This document shows, one piece after another, positions 37,421-46,024 of a DNA stretch of 48,719 bases. The stretch covers positions 1-48,719 of the forward strand of contig JAIROL010000024.1 of assembly GCA_031257565.1 (NCBI GenBank), given 5' to 3'. The notes below the pieces were generated by a model. That model searched no databases. It was not told the DNA's origin and worked only from the letters and a program-made list of their open reading frames with translations. This DNA comes from Tannerella sp. (GTDB taxonomy: Bacteria; Bacteroidota; Bacteroidia; Bacteroidales; Tannerellaceae). The stretch's first letter is position 1. Each line of letters starts with the position of its first letter. A program made the translations under genes and the position numbers.

Positions 37421-38694
37421 TTAATCACGAGCGTATTTTTTATCCGTAGCGGCCATGTTTTGCTTTCCGAAAGCGTGGCAAGACATGCCAGATAACAGGT
37501 TAAACTCACTTTAACTGGTAAAACCTGAGCCGGATAGGAGAACAGGGCGAAAACGGCTATTCCCGTAATCCCGACCTTTGCAATCACGGCAAGACTGTCA
37601 AAATTTTTGCTGTTTACGCATAAAGCACAAACGATTGCCGCCAACATTAATCCCAGGCCGATAAACCCGTTTTCGGCGGTATGTTGCATAAATTCATTGA
37701 AACAGTAATTCGTGTCGCTTGCCGTTATCGTTTCTGCCGAAGCGGGATGCTTTTCAAAATAATTGGCCTGTTCATTCATGTAGAAAGCCTTGAACCGGTC
37801 GAAGCCGACGCCCGTTAACGGTCGATTGGCTATCATCCCCAATGTAACTTTCCAAATGAATAATCGTCCGTTGGCGGAATCTTGCTTAAAGGTTAAAATG
37901 CCCGCCAATCCGGCTGCGATAATACAACAAACCAGTAATAATGTGGTAGCCTTTTTCAGTCGCGACCGTTTTTTTAGCCATTGAATCACGGGGTACCGCG
38001 CCATAAACAGGACGGCGGAAGAGGCAATTACGGATAACCATGCCGCACGGGATTGCGAAACCGGCAGAACCGTCAACAGGATGAATACCGCCATCACGCC
38101 AATCCGGCGAAGCAATCTTTTATGCACAGACAGGAACGGTTTAACATTGAACAGGCATAAACCCAATGCTGCCGGGAAAACGCCTGCAAGATAACCGGCA
38201 TAAGGACCGGGATTGAAGAAACTGCCCGTCATGCGGAACATACTGTGGTGTGAGGGATGGAATCCCCATACCTGCAGGTTCCCGACGATGGCTTGAATTA
38301 TACCTCCAATAACGGTTGCCATTAGCAACAAAACAATTTTTGAAGATTCGATTTGACGCAACACAAAGTATAGAACGATTAAACCGCAAAACTCTAACAA
38401 TCGGATGGAAACAGGCGCATGCTTAAATGAGGCGTTCAACAGAATGTAAACAGTCCATATTGCCAAAATACCATCAAGTTTGCTTAACCGTATGCGTGAG
38501 GGAAAGTTGATTACAACACACAAAAACGACAGAATCCCGACAAAAAACACCATATACGCGAAAAAGAACATTTTCCCGCTTACGGTACCCTGAAACAGTT
38601 CGTTCGCATGAACGGACGGCAACAGGATCAACATCAGTGCAACCGTGAAAACGACCGCCCATTGACTGTATTGTATATGTAAAACCTTTCCCAT
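37285..38694 (-). CDS. O-antigen ligase/Wzy-like polytopic membrane protein (C-terminus lost by frameshift)
   Basis: A 469-residue protein with about twelve membrane helices and the Wzy_C signatures: GSFFNPGPYAGYLAG, SQSRAAWLSV, then the periplasmic loop SANGRLFIWKVTLGMIANRPLTGVGFDRFKAFY. The family transfers glycan chains to lipid A or to proteins (PglL type), or polymerises O-units. From about residue 445 (after CIPNLVAC) the sequence is out of frame, ending GERRINCIHEGIMRKV, and the natural continuation is the TPR module in the -1 frame. No other polysaccharide genes surround it. It heads NVEALA locus 2, so it may modify the peptide or another protein of this locus. Confidence 0.8.
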   Translation of the reverse strand: MGKVLHIQYSQWAVVFTVALMLILLPSVHANELFQGTVSGKMFFFAYMVFFVGILSFLCVVINFPSRIRLSKLDGILAIWTVYILLNASFKHAPVSIRLLEFCGLIVLYFVLRQIESSKIVLLLMATVIGGIIQAIVGNLQVWGFHPSHHSMFRMTGSFFNPGPYAGYLAGVFPAALGLCLFNVKPFLSVHKRLLRRIGVMAVFILLTVLPVSQSRAAWLSVIASSAVLFMARYPVIQWLKKRSRLKKATTLLLVCCIIAAGLAGILTFKQDSANGRLFIWKVTLGMIANRPLTGVGFDRFKAFYMNEQANYFEKHPASAETITASDTNYCFNEFMQHTAENGFIGLGLMLAAIVCALCVNSKNFDSLAVIAKVGITGIAVFALFSYPAQVLPVKVSLTCYLACLATLSESKTWPLRIKNTLVIKCATTAVMIGTVTVCIPNLVACHMRHGKTGERRINCIHEGIMRKV

Positions 38695-38892
38695 TCATTT
38701 TATTTCGCGTTAAAGTAAATACAAATTATTAGACTGTCCAACTATTTTTATATAAATTTTTCGACTATCTATTTATCAAACACATAGTATCATAAAATAG
38801 TTTAGCAAAAAAGTCTGTGTAACTCAGATACTCCCGTTACAAAAAAACAAAAAAAATATTGAATAACCGGAAAGAATAATTAATTTTGCCTT

Positions 38893-39330
38893 ATGGAAGA
38901 AGTGATTACCATACTCCGTTCTGAGAACGAACGTCTGCGTTTGGAGAATGAACATCTGCGTTTGGAGAACAATCAGATGCGAGCAAGAATTGCATAACCG
39001 GAAACTTTGGTTCAGCGATTAATGGAAGAAATCACTCTTTTGAAAAACGGTTACAATAGCAAAACCGGTTCAATGTCGCCCTCTCATGACATATATGGCG
39101 CAGTAATAGCATAAGTTTACGTGGCAAGAGCGATAAGAAGTCCGGCGGTCAACCGGGTCGCAAAGGTCATGCCCTGTTCATGAAAGAAACCCCGGATGAA
39201 GAGAAAGAACATACGGTGAGTTACTGTTCGGGGTGTGGAACGAATTTGAAAGCGGTTAGCGCAGAACTGTCGAGCCGTCGCCAGGAAGTCGGCAGGCGCG
39301 ACCATCCGAAGTCATTATTCTGAATATCAA
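38893..39330 (+). pseudogene. IS66 transposase (TnpC) remnant
   Basis: The ATG at 38893 (after TAATTTTG at 38881-38888) opens 34 codons with a coiled-coil heptad (ENERLRLENEHLRLENNQMR) ending at TAA 38997. Further pieces in other frames read KKSGGQPGRKGHALFMKETPDE and YCSGCGTNLKAVSAELSSRRQ, the IS66 zinc-finger region, then IRSHYSEYQTV. The catalytic DDE domain is absent and several frameshifts and stops are present. Dead remnant. Confidence 0.75.
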
Positions 39331-39433
39331 ACAGTTTAGCTAACACGCAATGGGAAAATGCTTCGTTGATTAAATTTATTCCTCCAAAAGGATTGATGGT
39401 TTGTGAAATTTTTTCTACTTTTGGGCTTGTCAT
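39325..39433 (-). pseudogene. IS1380-type transposase N-terminal remnant
   Basis: On the minus strand the ATG at 39433 starts MTSPKVEKISQTINPFGGIN, the N-terminus of Bacteroidetes IS1380-family transposases. Homology ends after about 35 codons, at the border with the IS66 remnant near 39325. The rest of the element is missing. Confidence 0.6.
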
Positions 39434-39484
39434 ATTTTTTACTGCTTTTTTTTTGCCATACAAAGACAGTGAAAATAATTGACG

Positions 39485-39515
39485 CCGTATAGTTTTGGCA
39501 ATCAAACCTATACGG
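39485..39515. repeat. 8-bp inverted repeat upstream of the hybrid regulator
   Basis: CCGTATAG (39485-39492) and CTATACGG (39508-39515) flank 15 bases. It lies 250 bp before the regulator gene, next to the IS debris. It could be an operator or part of an IS end. Confidence 0.4.
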
Positions 39516-39552
39516 TTATATTAAAAAAATATTTGCGGATTTAAGGTATACG

Positions 39553-39767
39553 ATGAAACGAACATGAACCAACGGTCTTTTAGCGAAGCGTTAAAAAAAA
39601 ACGGCTTGCGCCATAGATTTATGAACATGGTGAGTTCCATGTTTCCTTAGTGTTAAAAAATAAATAATGTACTCATGAAACGAACATGCAAAACGGCTTG
39701 CGCCAAAGAGTTATGAACATTTGTGAGTTCTATGTTACCTTAGTGTTAAAAATTAAATAATGTACGC
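39553..39767 (+). repeat. tandem duplicated leader of the hybrid regulator gene
   Basis: Two direct copies (39553-39674 and 39675-39767) each start ATGAAACGAACATG and end TTAGTGTTAAAAA...TAAATAATGTAC(T/G)C, directly followed by another ATGAAA. The shared core AACGGCTTGCGCCA to the end is about 75-80 bp and nearly identical. Copy 1 also carries a perfect stem AACATGG/CCATGTT (39624-39643), which is eroded in copy 2. The two internal ATGs open tiny frames of 4 and 13 codons. The second copy ends exactly at the real start codon 39768. Confidence 0.75.
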
Positions 39768-42700
39768 ATGAAAAACTATTTGATTATATGTTTGTTATTA
39801 TGGGTTTCGTATGTGGGGAGCGCGCAGTATAATTGTTCCTTTACTCATTATTCGGCAGAGAACGGGCTTTCCCAGAATACGGTAATGAGTATCGTTCAGG
39901 ACCGTAGAGGCTTTATGTGGTTTGGTTCATGGGGCGGTCTGCATAAATTCGACGGATATAGTTTCAAAATATATAAGGCGGATACCGGGAATGATACAGG
40001 GCTGGGTCATAACAGAATAAATTCTATCGCTGAGGATAAATACGGTTATTTGTGGTTATTGTCGTATGATGATAAGGCTCATCGGTTTGATTCCTCTACG
40101 GAAACATTCCTGAATGTCTCCTATACGGAAGAAAACAATAATGTAAAGATATCTTCCATCCGGGTTTTGCCTAATGGCGTAGTGTGGCTGCCGACTGATA
40201 ATCAGGGGGCTATCAGGGTGACAACCGATAGCATAAGCCATACGATCAAAACGGCGTATTATTCGGAATTGTCTGATTTTATGCCGGCTCATACAATCAA
40301 ACATATTTTCCTTGACAGTAACGATAATGAGTGGATTCTCGGGAATAACGGACTGGGCGTTTTCCGTTCCGGAAAGGAAACGCCGGAAATATTTTTTGCT
40401 GAAAAAGAAAAGTCTTCTGACAGCTATCAGGGATTTTACTCGGCCTGTGAGAATGTCGACGAGATTTGTTTCAGTTCCGATAACGGACGCGTATGGAAGT
40501 ATCAGAAGGCTGATAATCGATTCATCTTATTGCAGATGCCTGTTATGTCGAGAGTTGTCGCCGTACATTATGCGACTCCGTCGGAATTGTTTATTGCTAC
40601 GTCGACGGATGGTTTTTTCATGTATCGCATGGATACCGGAGAAAGTAGGCATTATTCTCCGGGAAAGTATAAAGAATTTTCAGATATGCCTGTTTTATCG
40701 GTCCATAAGGATAAATCTTCGGAGATGTGGTTTGAACAGGAGGTCTTAGGGAAAATCCTGCATTTTAATCCGTTCAGCGACGTTCTGAAACTGGAGAGCC
40801 TGCACGTAGAACCGGCGTCGGCTCATCGCGCATTGCCGGCATTTCACGTTCATGAAGATTCAAACGGATATACATGGGTACATCCGTATGGCGGGGGTTT
40901 TTCTTTTTTTGACCGTGAGAAAAACAGACTTGTTCCGTTTTTTAATGACCCGACATCGGACGATTGGCGGTTTTCCAATAAAATACATTCCGCCTGCTCG
41001 GATGTTCAGGGTAATCTTTGGGTGTGTACGCATTCCAAAGGGCTTGAGAAAATAAGCTTTCATAACTCTCCGTTCAGTATAAAAGCGCTTGTCAAAGCGT
41101 CGACTCATGAATCGCTTTCAAACGAGGTACGTGCGCTTTATGAAGATTCCGAACATAATTTATGGGTCGGACTGAAAGATGGACATGTCCGCATATATGA
41201 TCATGCCGGAAAATATAAAGGTTATTTACGTAATGACGGGCAAGTATCCGTAAGCGGAGATCCGGTTAAAGGGGTCGTTTATGCTATCATGCAGGATAAG
41301 GAGGGCAATCTATGGCTCGGAACGAAAGGAAACGGATTGATATGTGCAACAAAACGCGGCGACTCGTATGAATTGGTTCGTTATAATTTTAAACCGGATG
41401 ATATTTATAGCCTGAGTGATGATAATATTTATTCGGTTCATCAGGATAATAACGGGCGTATATGGATCGCCACGTTTGGGCATGGTATTAATTATATTGA
41501 AAAGAGGGGAAATGGTACGTTAAGGTTTATAAATCACAGGAATAATCTGAAAAATTATCCGATGGACCGTTGTTATCGCGCACGATTTATTACATCTGAT
41601 GATTCCGGTCGGATATGGGTCGGAACAACGATGGGCGTCCTTACTTTTAATGCGGATTTCAATAATCCGGACGACATTGTGTTTGAACATTATATGCATA
41701 AGGAAGGAGAAATTAACAGTTTAAGTAATAACGATGTTCTTTGGATTACGGTTACGGAGGACAAGGACGTCTATCTTGCTACGTTTGGAGGCGGACTTAA
41801 CCGTTTTATTCCTTCATTTGATAAAAGTATGCCTTCCTTGTTTGAGTCTTTTACCAAGGAGAACGGTTTATCTTCCGATATGCTTTTGTCTATGCAGGAA
41901 GACGGAAATAAAAATCTCTGGATATGTACTGAAAATGGAATTTCCAGGTTTTCAATGTTAACGGGTCAGTTTGAGAATTATGACAGGAAGATTCTCAATT
42001 TTCAGACACGCTTTAATGAAGCCGCGGTGGTGAGAAGATATAATAACCGATTTTTGTTCGGCGCCTCTGATGGTTTATTGTCTTTTATTCCCGATTCCGT
42101 GAGGAAGAACGATTATGTTCCTGCGATTGTCTTTACAAGGTTACAGGTGAGAGGCGAAACTATTGTTCCCGGAGATGACGGTATTATACGGAATGTGATT
42201 AATGACGTACAGAGACTTACGCTTTCACATAAGGAAAATGTATTTTCATTGCAATATTCCGCTCTTGATATGGCCAATCCCGAACATATTAAATATGCTT
42301 ATATGTTGGAAGGATTTGAGGATAATTGGTCGTATGTTGAAGGGCAGCGGGTTGCAACATACACAAACCTCCCGAAAGGGAATTATCTGTTTAAGGTAAA
42401 GTCGACAAACGGCGACGGCGTCTGGGTCGATAATGTGCGTACTCTGCCGATACTGATTTTGCCGTCGTTTTGGGAAACTCCGTTGGCATATGTCTTGTAT
42501 GTGCTTGCGATTTTGCTTATTATTTTCACGGCGGTATATATCCTGTTTACTATTTTCCGGCTCAAGCATAAAGTGTCTTTAGAGAAGCAGATATCAGATA
42601 TAAAGTTGCGCTTTTTCACGGATATATCCCACGAACTGCGCACTCCGCTTACACTTATCAACGGCCCGATAGAGCATGTACTGAAGGATAAGGAGTTGCC

Positions 42701-44273
42701 GGACAAGGTGAGAGAACAACTTGAAACCGTACAACGCAATTCCGACAGGATGCTGAATCTGGTAAATCAGATACTTGATTTCCGCAAGATTCAGAACAAG
42801 CGGATGAAGCTGCTTATATCACGTGTTGATGCGGTAGCCTTAATTCGTAAAACGATGAAGAATTTTGAATTGCTGGCCGTCGAAAAAAATATTGATTTTG
42901 TTTTTGAAACCGAGAGCGAATCGGCATACCTGTGGCTTGATGAAGATAAATTTGATAAGATTCTGTTTAATTTGCTTTCCAATGCGTTTAAATACACAAA
43001 AAACGGGAAGATGATAAAAGTGTTTCTCCTGAATGAAGAGAAAATATGTACGATCGGCGTTCAGGATCAGGGAATTGGTATTGCTGAAGATAAAAAGGAA
43101 TCCATATTCATACGTTTTGAAAATAGTGTCGATAAAAATTTGTTTGACTTAAACAGTACCGGAATCGGTTTATCGCTGGTAAAGGAACTGACGGAAATGC
43201 ATCACGCAAAGATTGATTTTGAAAGTAAGCTGGGAGAAGGCAGCGCTTTTAGCATTGAATTTCTGAAGGGATGTGAACATTACGATAAAAATACGGAATA
43301 TCTTCCGGCAGATTCGGAGAATACTGTCCCTGAAGAAAGACCTGGGGTAAATGACCGGGAAATTAGGCTTGCCGGTCCGTATGATAAGGGAACTGTTTAC
43401 AGGAGCCGGGATGTTGACGATGACCCGGACAAAAAAGAAAAGGAGTTGATGTTACTGATAGAGGATAATGACGATCTGAGGCATTTTCTGAAAACGATCT
43501 TCAGCGATACTTTCAGCGTTATTGAAGCCTCAGACGGAGAGGAGGGATTAGCCAAAGCGATTCGGTTTGTTCCGGATATAATTATAAGCGATATCATGAT
43601 GTCCGGAAAAGACGGGTTGGAGGTTACAAAAGAGTTACGTGCGAGTTTTGATACGAGTCATATACCGGTGGTATTGCTTACGGCAAAATCGACGATGGAT
43701 GACAAACTGGCCGGACTGGAGTACGGGGCAGATGATTATATAACCAAACCATTCAGCTCGGCTTATCTGAAAGCTCGCGTAGAAAATCTGCTTATACGAC
43801 GTCGCAAGTTACGGGAGTTGTATTATGCCAGTCTGATGAACAATTCTTCCGAATCGGACCTTATAGCGGAGAAGGAAGGAACAGGATCTCCCGAGGTAGA
43901 AGAACAGCCTGTTTCTCCCAAAGATCGCAAGTTCATGGATAAATTGATGGAATTGATGGAAAAAAATATGGATAACAGCGAACTGATGGTGGAGGATCTG
44001 GCAAAGGAACTTGCTATGAGCCGGTCGGTGTTCTTTAAAAAACTGAAAGCCTTGACCGGATTGGCGCCGATAGAATTTATTCGTGAGATACGAATAAAAA
44101 GAGCAGCCGGACTTATCCGGACAAATGAATATACCATTACACAGGTTTCCGAAATTGTGGGTATAAATGATTCCCGTTATTTTAGTAAATGTTTCAAACG
44201 GGTTTATGGAATGACTCCGACAGCGTATAAAGAACAAAATTTACATGAAAACGAACAAAATATACACTTGTAA
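39768..44273 (+). CDS. hybrid two-component system regulator (HTCS) of a carbohydrate-use locus
   Basis: A 1501-residue one-protein signal system. It has a signal peptide (about 1-19), a periplasmic sensor of two Reg_prop beta-propellers (about 25-790; repeats such as DRRGFMWFGSWGGLHKFDGY), a Y_Y_Y domain (about 810-895), one membrane helix (about 903-928), HisKA with His955 in DISHELRTPL, an ATPase domain (about 1050-1160; NLLSNAFKY, DQGIGIA, STGIGLSL), a receiver with Asp1275 in IIISDIMMSG, and an AraC-type DNA-binding domain (about 1405-1495). HTCS proteins bind a specific oligosaccharide in the periplasm and activate the neighbouring polysaccharide-use genes. The GH43 and GH105 genes immediately downstream are the obvious targets and suggest an arabinan or pectin-derived ligand. 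Confidence 0.95.
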   Translation: MKNYLIICLLLWVSYVGSAQYNCSFTHYSAENGLSQNTVMSIVQDRRGFMWFGSWGGLHKFDGYSFKIYKADTGNDTGLGHNRINSIAEDKYGYLWLLSYDDKAHRFDSSTETFLNVSYTEENNNVKISSIRVLPNGVVWLPTDNQGAIRVTTDSISHTIKTAYYSELSDFMPAHTIKHIFLDSNDNEWILGNNGLGVFRSGKETPEIFFAEKEKSSDSYQGFYSACENVDEICFSSDNGRVWKYQKADNRFILLQMPVMSRVVAVHYATPSELFIATSTDGFFMYRMDTGESRHYSPGKYKEFSDMPVLSVHKDKSSEMWFEQEVLGKILHFNPFSDVLKLESLHVEPASAHRALPAFHVHEDSNGYTWVHPYGGGFSFFDREKNRLVPFFNDPTSDDWRFSNKIHSACSDVQGNLWVCTHSKGLEKISFHNSPFSIKALVKASTHESLSNEVRALYEDSEHNLWVGLKDGHVRIYDHAGKYKGYLRNDGQVSVSGDPVKGVVYAIMQDKEGNLWLGTKGNGLICATKRGDSYELVRYNFKPDDIYSLSDDNIYSVHQDNNGRIWIATFGHGINYIEKRGNGTLRFINHRNNLKNYPMDRCYRARFITSDDSGRIWVGTTMGVLTFNADFNNPDDIVFEHYMHKEGEINSLSNNDVLWITVTEDKDVYLATFGGGLNRFIPSFDKSMPSLFESFTKENGLSSDMLLSMQEDGNKNLWICTENGISRFSMLTGQFENYDRKILNFQTRFNEAAVVRRYNNRFLFGASDGLLSFIPDSVRKNDYVPAIVFTRLQVRGETIVPGDDGIIRNVINDVQRLTLSHKENVFSLQYSALDMANPEHIKYAYMLEGFEDNWSYVEGQRVATYTNLPKGNYLFKVKSTNGDGVWVDNVRTLPILILPSFWETPLAYVLYVLAILLIIFTAVYILFTIFRLKHKVSLEKQISDIKLRFFTDISHELRTPLTLINGPIEHVLKDKELPDKVREQLETVQRNSDRMLNLVNQILDFRKIQNKRMKLLISRVDAVALIRKTMKNFELLAVEKNIDFVFETESESAYLWLDEDKFDKILFNLLSNAFKYTKNGKMIKVFLLNEEKICTIGVQDQGIGIAEDKKESIFIRFENSVDKNLFDLNSTGIGLSLVKELTEMHHAKIDFESKLGEGSAFSIEFLKGCEHYDKNTEYLPADSENTVPEERPGVNDREIRLAGPYDKGTVYRSRDVDDDPDKKEKELMLLIEDNDDLRHFLKTIFSDTFSVIEASDGEEGLAKAIRFVPDIIISDIMMSGKDGLEVTKELRASFDTSHIPVVLLTAKSTMDDKLAGLEYGADDYITKPFSSAYLKARVENLLIRRRKLRELYYASLMNNSSESDLIAEKEGTGSPEVEEQPVSPKDRKFMDKLMELMEKNMDNSELMVEDLAKELAMSRSVFFKKLKALTGLAPIEFIREIRIKRAAGLIRTNEYTITQVSEIVGINDSRYFSKCFKRVYGMTPTAYKEQNLHENEQNIHL

Positions 44274-44296
44274 ATGTGATCATTATTCTATTTTTG
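44267..44296 (+). promoter_or_regulatory. promoter of the GH43 gene
   Basis: TATTTTTG at 44289-44296 is a perfect -7 element. CTTG at 44267-44270 stands 18 bp upstream as a near -33 match. It gives the enzymes their own transcript separate from the regulator. Confidence 0.5.
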
Positions 44297-44358
44297 CATC
44301 ATCATTTTAATTTCATAAGAACATGAATACTTTTCAGATCAGATGGAAAAATCGTTTT

Positions 44359-45993
44359 ATGGAAAAATCGCTTCGTTATGCGACTATTCTCCTTTTATTG
44401 TCTTTTACAACATTACGGGCACAGTCTCCTTATGTATCGGATGTATGGGTTTCCGACCCGGGTAATGGTAAATATAAGAATCCGATTCTTTATGCGGATT
44501 ATTCCGATCCCGATGTTTGTCGTGCCGGAGGCGACTATTATATGACTTCTTCCAGCTTTAATTGTACTCCCGGATTGCAGATTCTTCATTCAAAAGATAT
44601 GGTTAACTGGCAGATTGTCGGCGCGGCTATACCTTATGCTCTGGAGCCGCAAACAGCGCCGGAACGTCCTCGGCATGGAAATCATGTATGGGCGCCGAGT
44701 ATTCGCTATCATAATAATACGTTTTATATATTCTGGGGCGACCCGGATTATGGCATTTATATGACAAAAACGGCTGATCCTGCAGGCAGATGGAGTGAAC
44801 CCGTACTGGTAAAAGCCGGAAAAGGGCTTATTGATGCTACTCCGCTATGGGATGACGATGGCCGTGTATATCTTGTGCATGCATATGCAGGCAGCCGCGC
44901 GGGATTAAAAAGCGTGCTTGCCGTATGCGAGCTGAATGCGGGCGCTACGGAAGCGATCGCCGAAAGCCGTATTATTTTTGACGGACATGAGGGGAATGAA
45001 ACGATCGAAGGACCTAAATTTTATAAATACAACGGACTTTATTATATTTTTGCCCCTGCAGGAGGTGTTGCTACGGGATGGCAACTTGTTTTACGTTCGG
45101 ATTCTCCTTATGGTCCTTATGAATATAAAATCGTCCTTGCACAAGGTAAATCCGATGTGAATGGTCCTCACCAGGGAGCATGGGCGGATACGGAAACGGG
45201 CGAAGACTGGTTTTTTCATTTTCAGGATGTAGGCGCATACGGGCGTATCGTACATCTCCAACCAATGAAGTGGGTTAACGGATGGCCGGTTATCGGAGAG
45301 GATCAGGATGGCGACGGATGCGGAGAACCTGTTCATACATACCGTAAGCCGAATGTCAAAAAGAACTATCCGATATGTACGCCTGAAGAAAGTGATGAAT
45401 TTGATAAGAATATACTTGGTTTGCAGTGGCAATGGCATGCAAACTTCAATCCTAAATGGATATTTACGGATGCGGCCAATAGCCGTATAAAACTGTATTC
45501 CTATCCTGTCGTGCCGGAATATAAGAGTTTGTGGGATGTTCCGAATCTTTTATTGCAGAAAACTCCGGCTCCGTCTTTTACGGCGACCATGAAAATGACT
45601 TTCCGCCCTACGGCCAAATATAAGGGAGAACGTACGGGACTGGTTGTTATGGGGCTTGATTATGGCGCTTTGATTATTGAAAATACGGATCGGGGACTTG
45701 CGCTTTCACAGGTTGAATGCAAAGACGCCGATAAGGGAAACGGGGAAATCGTTAAAGCTGAAACCGTACTTGGAGATGCGACTGTTTATTTGCGCGTGTC
45801 GTTCGATAAACAGGCAAAATGTATATTCAGCTATAGTACGGATGACAAAAAATATACCACATTCGGATCGCCGTTCCAGGCCCGTGAAGGAAAATGGATC
45901 GGCGCTAAAGTGGGAACATTCTGTACTCGTCCGGATATGATTATCAACGATGGCGGCTGGGCGGAAGTGGACTGGTTCAGGATCGCGAAATAA
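44359..45993 (+). CDS. secreted glycoside hydrolase family 43 enzyme
   Basis: A 544-residue protein from the ATG at 44359 (signal peptide MEKSLRYATILLLLSFTTLRA). An ATG at 44323 would add 12 charged residues. The five-bladed propeller domain (about 30-330) carries the GH43 triad: base Asp50 in DYSDPDV, modulator Asp159 in LIDATPLW, acid Glu217 in IEGPKFYKY. A C-terminal beta-sandwich (about 350-544, PEESDEFDKNILGLQWQWHAN...) is the GH43 C2 domain seen in beta-xylosidase-like members. The family cleaves alpha-L-arabinofuranoside or beta-xyloside bonds, and the neighbouring GH105 gene favours arabinan side chains of pectin. The substrate is not proven. Confidence 0.9.
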   Translation: MEKSLRYATILLLLSFTTLRAQSPYVSDVWVSDPGNGKYKNPILYADYSDPDVCRAGGDYYMTSSSFNCTPGLQILHSKDMVNWQIVGAAIPYALEPQTAPERPRHGNHVWAPSIRYHNNTFYIFWGDPDYGIYMTKTADPAGRWSEPVLVKAGKGLIDATPLWDDDGRVYLVHAYAGSRAGLKSVLAVCELNAGATEAIAESRIIFDGHEGNETIEGPKFYKYNGLYYIFAPAGGVATGWQLVLRSDSPYGPYEYKIVLAQGKSDVNGPHQGAWADTETGEDWFFHFQDVGAYGRIVHLQPMKWVNGWPVIGEDQDGDGCGEPVHTYRKPNVKKNYPICTPEESDEFDKNILGLQWQWHANFNPKWIFTDAANSRIKLYSYPVVPEYKSLWDVPNLLLQKTPAPSFTATMKMTFRPTAKYKGERTGLVVMGLDYGALIIENTDRGLALSQVECKDADKGNGEIVKAETVLGDATVYLRVSFDKQAKCIFSYSTDDKKYTTFGSPFQAREGKWIGAKVGTFCTRPDMIINDGGWAEVDWFRIAK

Positions 45994-46024
45994 AATGACG
46001 TTAGCGTTAAAAATAAATAATTGT

